NCBI GenBank assembly: GCA_016703895.1
Contig: JADJBE010000001.1
Span: 1-64,000 of the forward strand
Length of the DNA: 64,000 bases
From: Pseudomonadota bacterium
GTDB lineage: Bacteria; Pseudomonadota; Gammaproteobacteria; Steroidobacterales; Steroidobacteraceae
Reading direction: 5' to 3'
Below are positions 16,881-25,679 of the stretch, piece by piece (positions within the stretch are counted from its first letter, which is position 1; each line of letters opens with the position of its first letter). Below the pieces are notes generated by a model. It was not told where the DNA came from. It saw only the letters and a list, made by a program, of their open reading frames with translations, and did no database searches. A program made the position numbers and the translations under genes.

Positions 16881-17018
16881 CTTCTGAAACTCCGCCCGTC
16901 GCCTCGCGCCGCGGATTTGCGGCAGGTCTGGCACCGGAAAAAGGGGCGCAATCTTACTCAAGCGCTTGCGCCTTTGCAAAACCAGTATTGCCGCGGTTCC
17001 GGCAGCGGCCCGCTGGCC

Positions 17019-17024
17019 TATAAT
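17019..17024 (+). promoter_or_regulatory. -10 element immediately before coq7
   Basis: A perfect TATAAT ends only 6 bases before the coq7 ATG, so transcription would be expected to start at or next to the A of ATG. This predicts a leaderless coq7 mRNA. No good -35 is visible at the usual distance. Confidence 0.5.
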
Positions 17025-17030
17025 CTGCCG

Positions 17031-17702
17031 ATGTCGCCCTCCGAAAATGCTGGCCGCCCGCCGCTGGGCCCGCTCGACAATCTGCTCGCAGCGGCTGGCC
17101 GTGGCCTGAAAACCATCCTCGCGCCGCCTGCCGCAACACGGCCCTTACCTGCGGGGGCTGCATCAGCCACGAGCACAGCAGTGCCGCTTCAAGATGTCGA
17201 GCGGCGCCTGGCAGCCGACCTCATGCGCGTCAACCATGCGGGCGAAATCGCTGCGCAAGCCCTATATCACGCACAGTCGCTCACGGCCCGGGATCCCAAG
17301 ACCCGCGAGTTTCTCTTGCGGGCCGCCCGCGAGGAAGGCGACCATCTCGCATGGTGCGCAGAGCGCCTACGAGAGCTGGACGATCGCCCGAGTTTGCTAA
17401 CGCCAGTCTGGTACCTCGGATCGTTTGCCATCGGCACCCTGGCCGGTGCGCTAGGTGATCGCACCAGCCTCGGCTTTGTGGCCGAGACCGAACGCCAGGT
17501 TGAGAGTCATTTGCGGGGCCACCTCGACAAACTGCCGCTCGCCGACAGCCGCAGCCGCGCCATTGTCGAAGCCATGCGTGAGGATGAAACGGGCCACGGC
17601 CAGGAGGCCATGGCGGCTGGTGGAGTCGAATTACCGCCGCCAGCGCGAGCGTTGATGCGCATGACGGCGCGAGTCATGACCGCCGCCGCCGCACGCCTTT
17701 GA
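17031..17702 (+). CDS. coq7: 3-demethoxyubiquinol 3-hydroxylase
   Basis: 223 residues. The di-iron carboxylate motifs of Coq7/UbiF-replacing hydroxylases are present: DLMRVNHAGEIAAQALYHAQ with the first Glu, REEGDHLAWC with the ExxH pair, and the second pair in VAETERQVESHL and MREDETGHGQEAM. It performs the last hydroxylation of ubiquinone synthesis, using O2. The N-terminal 55 residues are Pro/Ala-rich and poorly conserved. The ATG at 17031 is the first in frame; the open frame upstream lies over rplM. Confidence 0.94.
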   Translation: MSPSENAGRPPLGPLDNLLAAAGRGLKTILAPPAATRPLPAGAASATSTAVPLQDVERRLAADLMRVNHAGEIAAQALYHAQSLTARDPKTREFLLRAAREEGDHLAWCAERLRELDDRPSLLTPVWYLGSFAIGTLAGALGDRTSLGFVAETERQVESHLRGHLDKLPLADSRSRAIVEAMREDETGHGQEAMAAGGVELPPPARALMRMTARVMTAAAARL

Positions 17703-17784
17703 CACTATTTCACTGTCTCCCCCGGTGGCTCGAAGACCGATTCCGGCCTATATTGGGGGCGTGACCACTGCCACTCGTCCAGTT

Positions 17785-17800
17785 TGTGAACCCGGTCACC
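17785..17800. promoter_or_regulatory. CRP-type operator upstream of the crp homologue
   Basis: TGTGA-ACCCGG-TCACC matches the CRP/Vfr/Clp consensus TGTGA-N6-TCACA with one mismatch. It lies about 100 bases before the start codon of the crp-like gene, suggesting autoregulation. This is inference from the motif. Confidence 0.5.
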
Positions 17801-17903
17801 CTACGCAAGTGACTTAACGCTTGCGACCGAAATGCTTTATGTAATACAAAGCACTAGGTCATTTATCTATAGGACGAGACACATGCTTGCGAGGGAGATT
17901 TCC

Positions 17904-18665
17904 ATGGAAGAAGCGGTCAAACCGCTCAGCGATATTCCGGCCATCAACCGGTTCCTGAGCTACTGCCGGATCCGCACCGTACCGTCCAAGACGGTCATAA
18001 TCCATGCCGGGGACTTACCCGACGTCCTGTACTACATCATCAGCGGCTCGGTCGAGGTGATGATCGAGGACGAGGAAGGCAACGAAATGGTGCTGGCCTA
18101 CCTCAACAAGGGTCAGTTCTTTGGCGAAATGGGCTTGTTCCATGAATCACCAACGCGCAGCGCCTGGGTGCGCACGCGCAACCATTGCGAACTGGCCGAG
18201 ATGACCTACCCGCGATTCCGGCAGATTGCTGCCGAAAGTCCTGGGCTGGTGTTCGAATTGGCCACCCAGCTCGCGACGCGCCTCGACCGCACCAACCGCA
18301 AGCTCGGCGACCTCGCCTTCGTCGACGTGACCGGGCGCGTAGCCCACGCCATCATGGACTTGTGCGGTGAGCCAGACGCCATGACGCACCCTGAGGGCAT
18401 GCAGATCAAGGTCAGTCGACAAGAGCTGTCGCGGCTCGTTGGCTGCTCGCGCGAGATGGCAGGGCGCGTCCTCAAGGTTCTAGAGGATCAGGGTCTGCTG
18501 CGTGCCACGGGCAAGACGATCGTCGTATTCAATGCGCGCCCCAAAATGAAGACACGCCCGGTGATCGTACCGGTGGCGAGCAACGGCAAACCAGGCGCAG
18601 GCCCGGTGCCTGCGCGTCAAACGCGCATCGTGGACGACCTGGATGATGATGAGGACGACGAATAG
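17904..18665 (+). CDS. crp: CRP/Vfr/Clp-family transcriptional regulator
   Basis: 253 residues from ATG 17904, which has GGGAGA 7 bases upstream; earlier in-frame ATGs at 17832 and 17883 lack this. The cyclic-nucleotide-binding domain includes YYIISGSVEVMI and GQFFGEMGLFHESPTRSAWVRT. The C-terminal helix-turn-helix is KVSRQELSRLVGCSREMAGRVLKVLEDQG. A 45-residue tail ends in an acidic run (DDLDDDEDDE) absent from E. coli CRP. The position beside coq7 recalls clp of Xanthomonas, which binds c-di-GMP, so the ligand (cAMP or c-di-GMP) is open. Confidence 0.92.
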   Translation: MEEAVKPLSDIPAINRFLSYCRIRTVPSKTVIIHAGDLPDVLYYIISGSVEVMIEDEEGNEMVLAYLNKGQFFGEMGLFHESPTRSAWVRTRNHCELAEMTYPRFRQIAAESPGLVFELATQLATRLDRTNRKLGDLAFVDVTGRVAHAIMDLCGEPDAMTHPEGMQIKVSRQELSRLVGCSREMAGRVLKVLEDQGLLRATGKTIVVFNARPKMKTRPVIVPVASNGKPGAGPVPARQTRIVDDLDDDEDDE

Positions 18666-18701
18666 TCGGCCTCATTTAGGTCAGAAGATTAAAGGACGAC
18701 G

Positions 18702-18733
18702 AATAGCCGGTCTGCAAAGGCCGGCTATTTTTT
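18702..18733 (+). terminator. Intrinsic terminator of crp
   Basis: AATAGCCGG (18702-18710) pairs with CCGGCTATT (18721-18729) and a run of seven T follows at once. The left arm overlaps the second copy of a 14-base direct repeat of the 3' end of crp (AGGACGACGAATAG, at 18652 and 18693). Confidence 0.88.
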
Positions 18734-18749
18734 TGCCTAACTTTCTTGG

Positions 18750-19427
18750 CTAACGATGGGCGGCGGCGATCTCGGCACGCATTTGCTTTATCGTGGCGCC
18801 GTAGTCCTTGGAGCCGAAGATTGCCGATCCGGCAACAAACGTATCGGCACCCGCCGCGGCAATCGCGCGGATGTTCTCTGGCCTCACGCCGCCGTCGATC
18901 TCCAGTCGAACCTCACGACCCAATGCCGTGATCCGTTGGCGCACAGCACGGAGCTTGTCGAGCGCTGCGGGGATGAATGACTGCCCCGCAAAGCCTGGGT
19001 TCACCGACATCACCAGTACCAGGTCGAGCTCGGCCAGCGTGTAGTCCAGACAATCCAGCGAAGTAGCAGGATTTAGCACCAAGCCCGGCTTACAACCGTG
19101 CTCGCGTATCAGGCCGATCGTGCGATCGACATGTCGCGACGCTTCCGGGTGGAAGGATATGTAGGTGGCGCCCGCCGCCGCAAAATCCGCCACGATGCGA
19201 TCGACGGGCTGCACCATCAGGTGCACGTCGATCGGCACGCGCACACCATGTTTACGCAACGCCTCGCAGACTAACGGACCGACCGTGAGGTTCGGGACGT
19301 AATGGTTGTCCATCACGTCGAAATGCACCAGGTCGGCCCCCGCCGCCACAACCGCGTCGACCTCGGCGCCGAGGCGTGCGAAGTCAGCTGACAAAATACT
19401 GGGCGCAATCCAGCTGGCGGAACTCAT
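18750..19427 (-). CDS. rpe: Ribulose-phosphate 3-epimerase
   Basis: 225 residues, TIM barrel. IAPSILSADFARLGAEVDAV at the start, HFDVMDNHYVPNLTVGP with metal ligands, DVHLMVQP, MSVNPGFAGQSFI and the phosphate-binding EIDGGVRPENI plus FVAGSAIFGS are all diagnostic. It acts in the pentose phosphate pathway with rpiA. It begins 10 bases after the djlA stop on the same strand, so the two may be cotranscribed. It converges on crp. Confidence 0.96.
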   Translation of the reverse strand: MSSASWIAPSILSADFARLGAEVDAVVAAGADLVHFDVMDNHYVPNLTVGPLVCEALRKHGVRVPIDVHLMVQPVDRIVADFAAAGATYISFHPEASRHVDRTIGLIREHGCKPGLVLNPATSLDCLDYTLAELDLVLVMSVNPGFAGQSFIPAALDKLRAVRQRITALGREVRLEIDGGVRPENIRAIAAAGADTFVAGSAIFGSKDYGATIKQMRAEIAAAHR

Positions 19428-19437
19428 AGGCCCAAGT

Positions 19438-20295
19438 CTACGTGAGACCGCGCCGCTCGCGAATCAAGTCGTAGGCCTCGATGATCTGTTGGGTGCGCTG
19501 CTTGGCATGTTCAAGCATCGACTCGGGCAACCCGTTGGCCTGCAGCTTGTCCGGATGATGCTTCGAGATCTGCCGGCGATAGGCTTTGACAACATCTTCG
19601 TTGGCCGCAGTCGCTGCGACCTCCAGCACTTCGTAAGCCTCGGCAAGCTGCATCCCGGCAGGCTGAGACGCGGCCCGCCGACCCCCGCCAGACGTACTGC
19701 CATCCTGCCGGCGTTGTGAGGCGCCGGCGCGGATCCTGAGCACTGCCTCCATATGCACAAGCTCGAGACCGGACACGCCCAGCAGCGTCGCAATGCTCTG
19801 CACGATGGCTCGCGCCGGTCCCTGCAGGTCCGTGCCGGCGATCGCCGCGTCGAGCTGGATCTCCAGAAAGACGCGCAGCAGATCCGGACGATCGGCGCAG
19901 GCGCGGCGCAATTCGAGGACGCTGGCGTCCAGATCAAAGCCCGGACGCTTGCCGCGGGAGAAATGATCGATTGCCGCCCGCACGGCCATCGGTTCCAGTT
20001 TGAGATCATTCATCACGCCGCGAGCCGCGTTGATTTCGGCCTCGGAGACGCGGCCGTCACTCTTGGCGACAAAGCCCATCACCTGGAAGGTGGTCGCGAA
20101 GAACCGGTCGCTAACAGCCCCCAACTCGGCGCTGCTGCGGCGTCCACCCCGGCGGGAACTACGGCTCGACCGCACCTGCTTGACCGCATCGGTATGGGCG
20201 TCGTACTGGTGCCCGAGCAGCGCCCCGATCGCGACACCCCACGGACCGAACGCCGCACCGATCACGCCGCCAACCAGTTTTCCCGTCCACTTCAT
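19438..20295 (-). CDS. djlA: Membrane-anchored DnaJ-like co-chaperone DjlA
   Basis: 285 residues from ATG 20295. An N-terminal glycine-rich membrane segment (KLVGGVIGAAFGPWGVAIGALLGH) is followed by a TerB-like domain (MGFVAKSDGRVSEAEINAAR) and a C-terminal J domain with YRRQISKHHPDKLQANG containing the HPD triplet that stimulates DnaK. This is the DjlA order. The open frame extends to 20583 but that part lies over purC and is rejected. The 5' end is 51 bases from the divergent purC start. Confidence 0.94.
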   Translation of the reverse strand: MKWTGKLVGGVIGAAFGPWGVAIGALLGHQYDAHTDAVKQVRSSRSSRRGGRRSSAELGAVSDRFFATTFQVMGFVAKSDGRVSEAEINAARGVMNDLKLEPMAVRAAIDHFSRGKRPGFDLDASVLELRRACADRPDLLRVFLEIQLDAAIAGTDLQGPARAIVQSIATLLGVSGLELVHMEAVLRIRAGASQRRQDGSTSGGGRRAASQPAGMQLAEAYEVLEVAATAANEDVVKAYRRQISKHHPDKLQANGLPESMLEHAKQRTQQIIEAYDLIRERRGLT

Positions 20296-20346
20296 CGCGG
20301 TTATAGTAGCAGGCGATCCTGCCAGCTCCCGTAACGAGCACACGCT

Positions 20347-21252
20347 TTGACTATCGATCGGCCTCCCGTCCACAGCACCGCCTTGCGCGGTCTGCAGAAA
20401 TTGCATATCGGCAAAGTACGTGACATCTATGCGATCGATGACGCACGCATGCTCATTGTGACTACCGACCGCCTGTCCGCGTTTGATGTCGTGCTGCCAG
20501 ACCCGATTCCACATAAGGGTCACGTCTTGACAGAAATCTCGAATTTCTGGTTTGCCAAGACACGCCATATCGTCGCCAACCACCTCACCGACTTCCCGTT
20601 CGAGGAGTTCGTGCGCGATACCGATGAACGCGCGCTGCTTGCGGGTCGGGCAATTGTCGTGCGGCGCCTGAAGGCGATTCCGATCGAAGCGGTCGTGCGC
20701 GGCTACGTGATCGGATCAGGTTGGAAGGACTACCAACGCACAGGCAGCATTTGTGGTGTCCGCTTGCCGAGCGGCTTGCGGCAGGCGCAACAGCTCGACC
20801 AGCCGTTATTCACGCCAGCAACCAAAGCTGCGGTCGGGGATCACGACGAGAATATCTCGTTCGAGCAGGCCGTTGGTCTGGTTGGGCATAACGTTGCAAC
20901 GCAGGTGCGAGATGCGGCACTGGCGCTGTATGGCTACGCTTGTGACCATGCGCGGGAGCGCGGCATCATCATTGCCGACACCAAGTTCGAGTTTGGTCTG
21001 GATGACGCTAACCAGCTGGTCTTGATCGATGAGGCACTGACCCCTGACTCATCCCGGTTCTGGCCAGCCGAGACGTATCAGGTCGGTGTCAGTCCGCCGT
21101 CGTTCGACAAACAGTTCGTGCGCGACTATCTGGAAACACTGGTTTGGGACAAGCGCGCGCCGGGCCCCCGTTTGCCGGCCGCGATCATCGACCGGACGTC
21201 ACAGAAATATCGCGAGGCACTCACGCGCCTGACCGGCCCGCCGCTCAGCTAG
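20347..21252 (+). CDS. purC: Phosphoribosylaminoimidazole-succinocarboxamide synthase
   Basis: 301 residues, the longer SAICAR synthase form. GKVRDIYAIDDARMLIVTTDRLSAFDV is the ATP-binding N-terminus; PIEAVVRGYVIGSGWKDYQ and IADTKFEFGLDDANQLVLIDEALTPDSSRFW are family signatures. It catalyses a middle step of purine synthesis; purE and purK lie 6 kb away. The start is a TTG (20347-20349). The next gene begins 7 bases after its stop. Confidence 0.96.
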   Translation: MTIDRPPVHSTALRGLQKLHIGKVRDIYAIDDARMLIVTTDRLSAFDVVLPDPIPHKGHVLTEISNFWFAKTRHIVANHLTDFPFEEFVRDTDERALLAGRAIVVRRLKAIPIEAVVRGYVIGSGWKDYQRTGSICGVRLPSGLRQAQQLDQPLFTPATKAAVGDHDENISFEQAVGLVGHNVATQVRDAALALYGYACDHARERGIIIADTKFEFGLDDANQLVLIDEALTPDSSRFWPAETYQVGVSPPSFDKQFVRDYLETLVWDKRAPGPRLPAAIIDRTSQKYREALTRLTGPPLS

Positions 21253-21259
21253 CGACCGC

Positions 21260-23218
21260 GTGCACTACCGCCCCGATATCGATGGGCTGCGCGCGATAGC
21301 CGTTCTGGCGGTCATTGTCTTCCACGCGCGTGACAGCTTGTTGCCCGGCGGCTTCGTCGGTGTCGATATCTTTTTCGTGATCTCTGGCTACCTGATCTCC
21401 AAGCAGATCGCCGCTGAAATACTCGCCAACAAGTTCTCACTGTTGGAGTTCTACCGCCGCCGGATTCGCCGCATCATGCCGATGATGCTGGTCGTGGTCG
21501 CCGTCACATTGACTGTGGCGGTACTGATCATGACGCCCGAAGACGGCCGCGCGGTCGCGAAATCGGCCGTCTGGTCGGTCGCGTCGTTGGCCAACGTGCA
21601 CTTCTGGCGTGATCTCGATCAGAGCTACTTTGCGGCGAGCAGTGCGGAAATTCCACTGCTACATCTGTGGTCACTCGGCATAGAAGAGCAGTTCTATCTC
21701 ATCTGGCCACTGCTGCTGATGCTGCTCATACACCGACTGCGACTCGTCGTACTCATGGCGGTCATTGCAGTTGCTGCAGCGGCATCGTTCGAGTTGGCGT
21801 GGGAACTGTTGCCGCGCGATGCGCCGTTTTCTTACTACATGCTGCCGACACGCGCTGGCGAACTGCTGTTAGGCGCCTTGGTCGGAATTCCCGCCGCAAC
21901 CGATAGATGGCGGCTCGGCCCGCGTACGGCTGTGACTCTCGCAGTCATCGGCACGCTCGCGATTTTGATCAGCCTGATAGCACTCGATCGCTACGAGCCG
22001 TTCCCGGGATGGCTGGCGCTGCAGCCCACGCTTGGCGCAGCACTGCTGATTCTGGCGGGCGAAGGCCGAGCGAACCCTATCCGGATGCTAGCTGCCACAC
22101 CGCTCACTTACATCGGCAAGATCTCGTATTCAGCGTATTTGTGGCACTGGCCGATGTTCGCGCTGTTCCGCTATAGCTATGGAGAACCCGGCTGGCTCAC
22201 CTGTCTCGTAATCATCGGTTTGACGCTGCTGCTTGCCGCGGCGAGCCACCGACTCGTCGAACAGCCAACGCGCAGCACCAACCGCCCTTTTATGAGCGTG
22301 GCACGCAGACAGTTTGCGCTACCTGCGCTCGTCATCGTATTGCCGGCAATGGCAATCATCTACGCACCACGCCTCGACCTGCCGCTCGCATCCGACCACT
22401 ATCTGGCGCAACTCGAGTCGATCCGCGCGACCATACAACCGCTGCATACCCAAGCGGATATCTGCCAGAGGCGTCGATTGACGCTCGAGGACATGACGAA
22501 CGACGATTGTGTATCCGGCAGCAAGACGTCGCTACCACCGCGCACGCTGGTATGGGGTGACTCCAATGCTGCCCACTTCGTGCCGATGGTGGGCGAGATC
22601 GCCAGACACTTGGGCGTCAGCGCACGCAATTTTGCGGTCGACGCTTGTCCGCCACTGTTTAGCGATCCACAGCTCTACGTCGACGCGCGTCGCGCCCGCG
22701 ACTGTGCCAGCTCGGCGCAACTCGCGAGCCAGCAGATCGGACAGTATCCGGTGTTGATCATCTCGGCCGCCTGGACGCTCTATCAAGCACGCCACGCAGG
22801 CTTTATCGATGACTTCGAGACCACACTACGCGAGCTTACGGGCCGCCAACATGTCGTCGTACTGATCGGCAAAGCGCCGATACTCAAGCACTATAACCCG
22901 CGCTGCGCCGAACGCGCACTGCGGGTACCGCTGCTCGCCTGCAGGCATGCGCCTGAACCATTGGATCCGCAGGTGACACGGTTCAATGCACGGTTGCGTG
23001 AGCTGGCGGCGGCAATTCCACGGGTACATTTCTTTGATCCCAACCCATATCTTTGTCCGCAGGGTGTATGTGAACTCATGCTGCCCGGCGGCGTGCCACG
23101 CTATCTCGATAGCACACATCTAACAATCGCCGGATCAGTGGATCTGGGCCGGACGATAATAGCCGCTACGGGCGTCCCTACTGCTTTCGCTGCGATGGCA
23201 GCGCCCACTCAGGACTGA
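21260..23218 (+). CDS. Acyltransferase-3/SGNH fusion (OafA/YrhL type)
   Basis: 652 residues. The N-terminal half has the AT3 signature YRPDIDGLRAIAVLAVIVFHA, then GGFVGVDIFFVISGYL and about ten membrane helices. The C-terminal half (from about residue 400) is an SGNH hydrolase-like domain with LVWGDSNAAHF (GDS block) and YLDSTHLTIAGS (DxxH block). Such fusions O-acetylate cell-surface polysaccharides. The acceptor here is unknown and no O-antigen or capsule genes are nearby. The start is a GTG 7 bases after purC. Confidence 0.92.
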   Translation: MHYRPDIDGLRAIAVLAVIVFHARDSLLPGGFVGVDIFFVISGYLISKQIAAEILANKFSLLEFYRRRIRRIMPMMLVVVAVTLTVAVLIMTPEDGRAVAKSAVWSVASLANVHFWRDLDQSYFAASSAEIPLLHLWSLGIEEQFYLIWPLLLMLLIHRLRLVVLMAVIAVAAAASFELAWELLPRDAPFSYYMLPTRAGELLLGALVGIPAATDRWRLGPRTAVTLAVIGTLAILISLIALDRYEPFPGWLALQPTLGAALLILAGEGRANPIRMLAATPLTYIGKISYSAYLWHWPMFALFRYSYGEPGWLTCLVIIGLTLLLAAASHRLVEQPTRSTNRPFMSVARRQFALPALVIVLPAMAIIYAPRLDLPLASDHYLAQLESIRATIQPLHTQADICQRRRLTLEDMTNDDCVSGSKTSLPPRTLVWGDSNAAHFVPMVGEIARHLGVSARNFAVDACPPLFSDPQLYVDARRARDCASSAQLASQQIGQYPVLIISAAWTLYQARHAGFIDDFETTLRELTGRQHVVVLIGKAPILKHYNPRCAERALRVPLLACRHAPEPLDPQVTRFNARLRELAAAIPRVHFFDPNPYLCPQGVCELMLPGGVPRYLDSTHLTIAGSVDLGRTIIAATGVPTAFAAMAAPTQD

Positions 23219-23304
23219 CGACCGACGGGCGGCATGTCTAACCAGCAGATGCCGCTGACGACTCCGTATACGCGGGTCGCACTGGCTGGGCCGTACAACG
23301 ACTA

Positions 23305-23498
23305 ACAGCGCGCGCCAGACCCTCGCGCGCGGCTGTAGAGGATGCCGCAGATTGGGCAGGGCGCGCTCCTGGCCGGCCAAAATCCTCGCCGTGACATCGG
23401 GGGAGGATGCGCGCCCTGCCCAATCAAGGGCATGACACGCCGCGTTAGCGGCGTGGCGCACTCGACCCAGCCGCGCGTGAGGGTCTGACGCGCGCTGT
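23305..23498. repeat. 194-bp nested inverted-repeat element
   Basis: The outer arms 23305-23335 and 23468-23498 are 31-bp inverted repeats with two mismatches, and pairing continues outwards with wobble pairs. Inside are two hairpins: 23351-23366 with 23409-23424 (16 perfect bp, extendable by TCCT/AGGA around a bulge) and 23436-23443 with 23448-23455 (8 perfect bp, GTTA loop). The whole would fold as a three-way junction. The right arm lies within the 3' coding end of the btuF-like gene, and its TAA stop sits in the GTTA loop. It could be a MITE-like insertion or a structured RNA/bidirectional terminator between convergent genes. Confidence 0.8.
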
Positions 23499-24305
23499 TG
23501 GTTGCTCTGCCGCCCATCGTTCGATCACTTGCTGAATCGCTGCCAGCCCGTCCGTGAGCGCTGCAGGCCCCGGTTGTAGGATAATCGACGACTTGATCTC
23601 GTAAAGGTGACCCGTACGGACTGCCGGCACTTGACTCCATCCGGGGCGCTCGCAAACGCGCTCAGGCCGGAACTTCTTGCCACACCATGATCCCAAAATG
23701 ATGTCAGGTGCTCGACGCGGAACTTCGAGCGGATCGGCAATGATACGGTTCTTCCCCAGCGACTCGCTCGCCAGCTCCACAAAACAGTCATCTCCACCGG
23801 CAATGCCGATCAGTTCCGACACCCAGCGGATACCGGAAATCTGCGGCTCGTCCCATTCTTCGAAATAGACGCGCGGCCTGGTCGTTAGTTGCGCAGCTGT
23901 TGCGCGCGCGCTTGCGATGCCTGCCTCGAGACTCGCGACGAGTTCGGCTGCTTTGCCCGCGCAGCCGACCATGCCACCCAGCAACCGAATGGTGCGCAAA
24001 ATCTCCGCGACGCTCCGATGGTTGAAAACGTGTACTTCTATGCCGGCACGAATCAGATCCGCCGCGATATCGGCCTGCAAGTCGGAGAACCCGAGCACCA
24101 GATCCGGCTGCAGCGCCACGATTTTGTCGATCTTGGCGCTCGTGAACGCCGATACCCGCGGCTTTTCCTTGCGTGCCCGCGGCGGCCGCACCGTAAACCC
24201 GGAGATACCGACGATGCGACGCTCCTCACCCAATAGATAGAGCGTCTCAGTGGTCTCTTCTGTCAGACACACGATGCGTTCGGGGAAGTCAGCCATTCGG
24301 GACAT
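23445..24305 (-). CDS. BtuF-like cobalamin-binding protein
   Basis: 286 residues of the periplasmic-binding-protein class III fold: RIVCLTEETTETLYLLGEERRIVGIS, KIDKIVALQPDLVLGFSDLQ, VYFEEWDEPQISGIRWVSELI, APDIILGSWCGKK. These match BtuF/cobalamin-binding proteins. No signal peptide is visible, as in a known subset of the family, so the location is uncertain. No btuC, btuD or cobalamin riboswitch is adjacent. The last residues (TARVRPSRAAG) are encoded by the right arm of the foldback element and are probably not native to the family. Confidence 0.8.
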   Translation of the reverse strand: MSRMADFPERIVCLTEETTETLYLLGEERRIVGISGFTVRPPRARKEKPRVSAFTSAKIDKIVALQPDLVLGFSDLQADIAADLIRAGIEVHVFNHRSVAEILRTIRLLGGMVGCAGKAAELVASLEAGIASARATAAQLTTRPRVYFEEWDEPQISGIRWVSELIGIAGGDDCFVELASESLGKNRIIADPLEVPRRAPDIILGSWCGKKFRPERVCERPGWSQVPAVRTGHLYEIKSSIILQPGPAALTDGLAAIQQVIERWAAEQPTARVRPSRAAGSSAPRR

Positions 24306-24361
24306 GCGGCCAATTTATTCCAGTGACATCGGCTTGTCAGCCTCTTATTCTTGCCCCCTCG

Positions 24362-25669
24362 ATGTTGACAGCACTCTTCAACTGGCTCGACGATTGGCTG
24401 TTTGGCGATTTCGCCAACAGTCATTCACCTTTAGGCAGCTTGCTGCGCGTGCTCCGCTACCCCTACGCACTGCTGCGTGACCTCGCGCGCGGTCAGATCA
24501 ACCTCCACGCCATGGGTCTGGTCTACGCCACGTTGCTGTCCGTGATCCCACTGGTAGCGTTCAGCTTCGCCATTCTCAAGGTGTTTGGTGCGCATCGCGA
24601 TCTCGAACCGATCATCTATGAGTTCTTTCGCCCGTTGGGCGATGCGGCGACGGATCTGACCCGACGGGTGATGGAGTTCGCGGACAATGTCAGCACCGGT
24701 ATCGTCGGCGCCGTTGGTTTTGCGCTGTTGCTGTGGACATTGATCAGCACGATCAAGAAGGTCGAAGACAGTTTCAATTTTGTCTGGCGCGTCGAGCAGG
24801 CGCGCGGTATCGGTCGGCGGATCACCGAGTATGCCGCGCTCCTGATCATTGGCCCGTTGTTGCTGGTCGCGTTCCTTGGGCTGTCACACTTGGCGCTCGA
24901 CAGCGCTGCTGTGCAATATGCACGCGAGCTGCCGCTGATCGATCGACTGGTTGCCTGGGGCATCAGCTTGTCACCCTATCTGATCGTCACAGCGCTGTTT
25001 ACCGCGCTCTACATGTTTGTACCCAATACGCGTGTGGCGCTGGTGCCGGCGCTGGTCGGTGGTCTGACGGCGGGCATCCTGTGGGCGGCGGTCGGCAAAG
25101 TATTTACCGACATGGTCAAATATACCACCCGCTTGACGATCGTCTATGCCGACATTACGATCATAATAACTGCGCTGATATGAACGTACCTCGGCTGGCT
25201 GATCCTGTTAGTCGGTGCACGACTGTCGTTCTATCTGCAGAACCGCAACTACTTGCGTGTGGGGTTGGTAGACATCCGGTTGTCGGCGCAGGAACTCGAA
25301 AAACTGGCGCTGAAAATCATGTACCTCGTCGGCCGTAGTCACACACAGGGTGCGGCGCGCTGGTCCGTGCAGTCGCTGTCTGATGAGCTCAGCATGCCGG
25401 GCATCGCCATTGCCCAGACTGTCGGCTGTCTCGAGCAGGCCAAGCTGGTGACCGCCAGTGACAACGACATCCTGCTGCCGGCGCGAGATATCGGGCATAT
25501 CACCTTGCGCGAGATCATGACGGTCGCGCGGTCGCAGAAGAGCGGTCACCTGCATACCAACGGCAAAGCAATGCCTGCGGTCGACCGTCTCACCGAACAA
25601 CTCGAAGCCGCGTGGCAAACCACCTGCAATGACCGCAGCTTGCGCGACCTGATCGAGGAAGGTGGCTGA
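24362..25669 (+). CDS. yihY: YihY/BrkB family membrane protein with in-frame TGA
   Basis: Inner-membrane protein family (YihY, formerly mis-assigned as RNase BN). LRVLRYPYALLRDLARGQINLHAMGLVYATLLSVIPLVAFSFAIL and LMFVPNTRV-like stretches are typical, with about six membrane helices. After YADITIIITALI a TGA (25181-25183) interrupts. Downstream, in exactly the same frame, the protein continues TYLGWLILLVGARLSFYLQN and a cytoplasmic winged-helix-like tail to 25669. Homologues have Trp at this point (ALIWxYxxW), so TGG has become TGA. ATG 24362 is preferred over 24323. Total length would be 435 residues. Confidence 0.85.
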
Positions 25670-25679
25670 GTCTGCGGGC

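Noticed and set aside
16437..17030. Upstream extension of the coq7 frame to 16437
   Set aside because: It is antisense to rplM and lacks similarity to Coq7.
23219..23470. Cobalamin riboswitch near the BtuF-like gene
   Set aside because: The structured region is at the 3' end of the gene, not the 5' side, and lacks the B12-box sequence.
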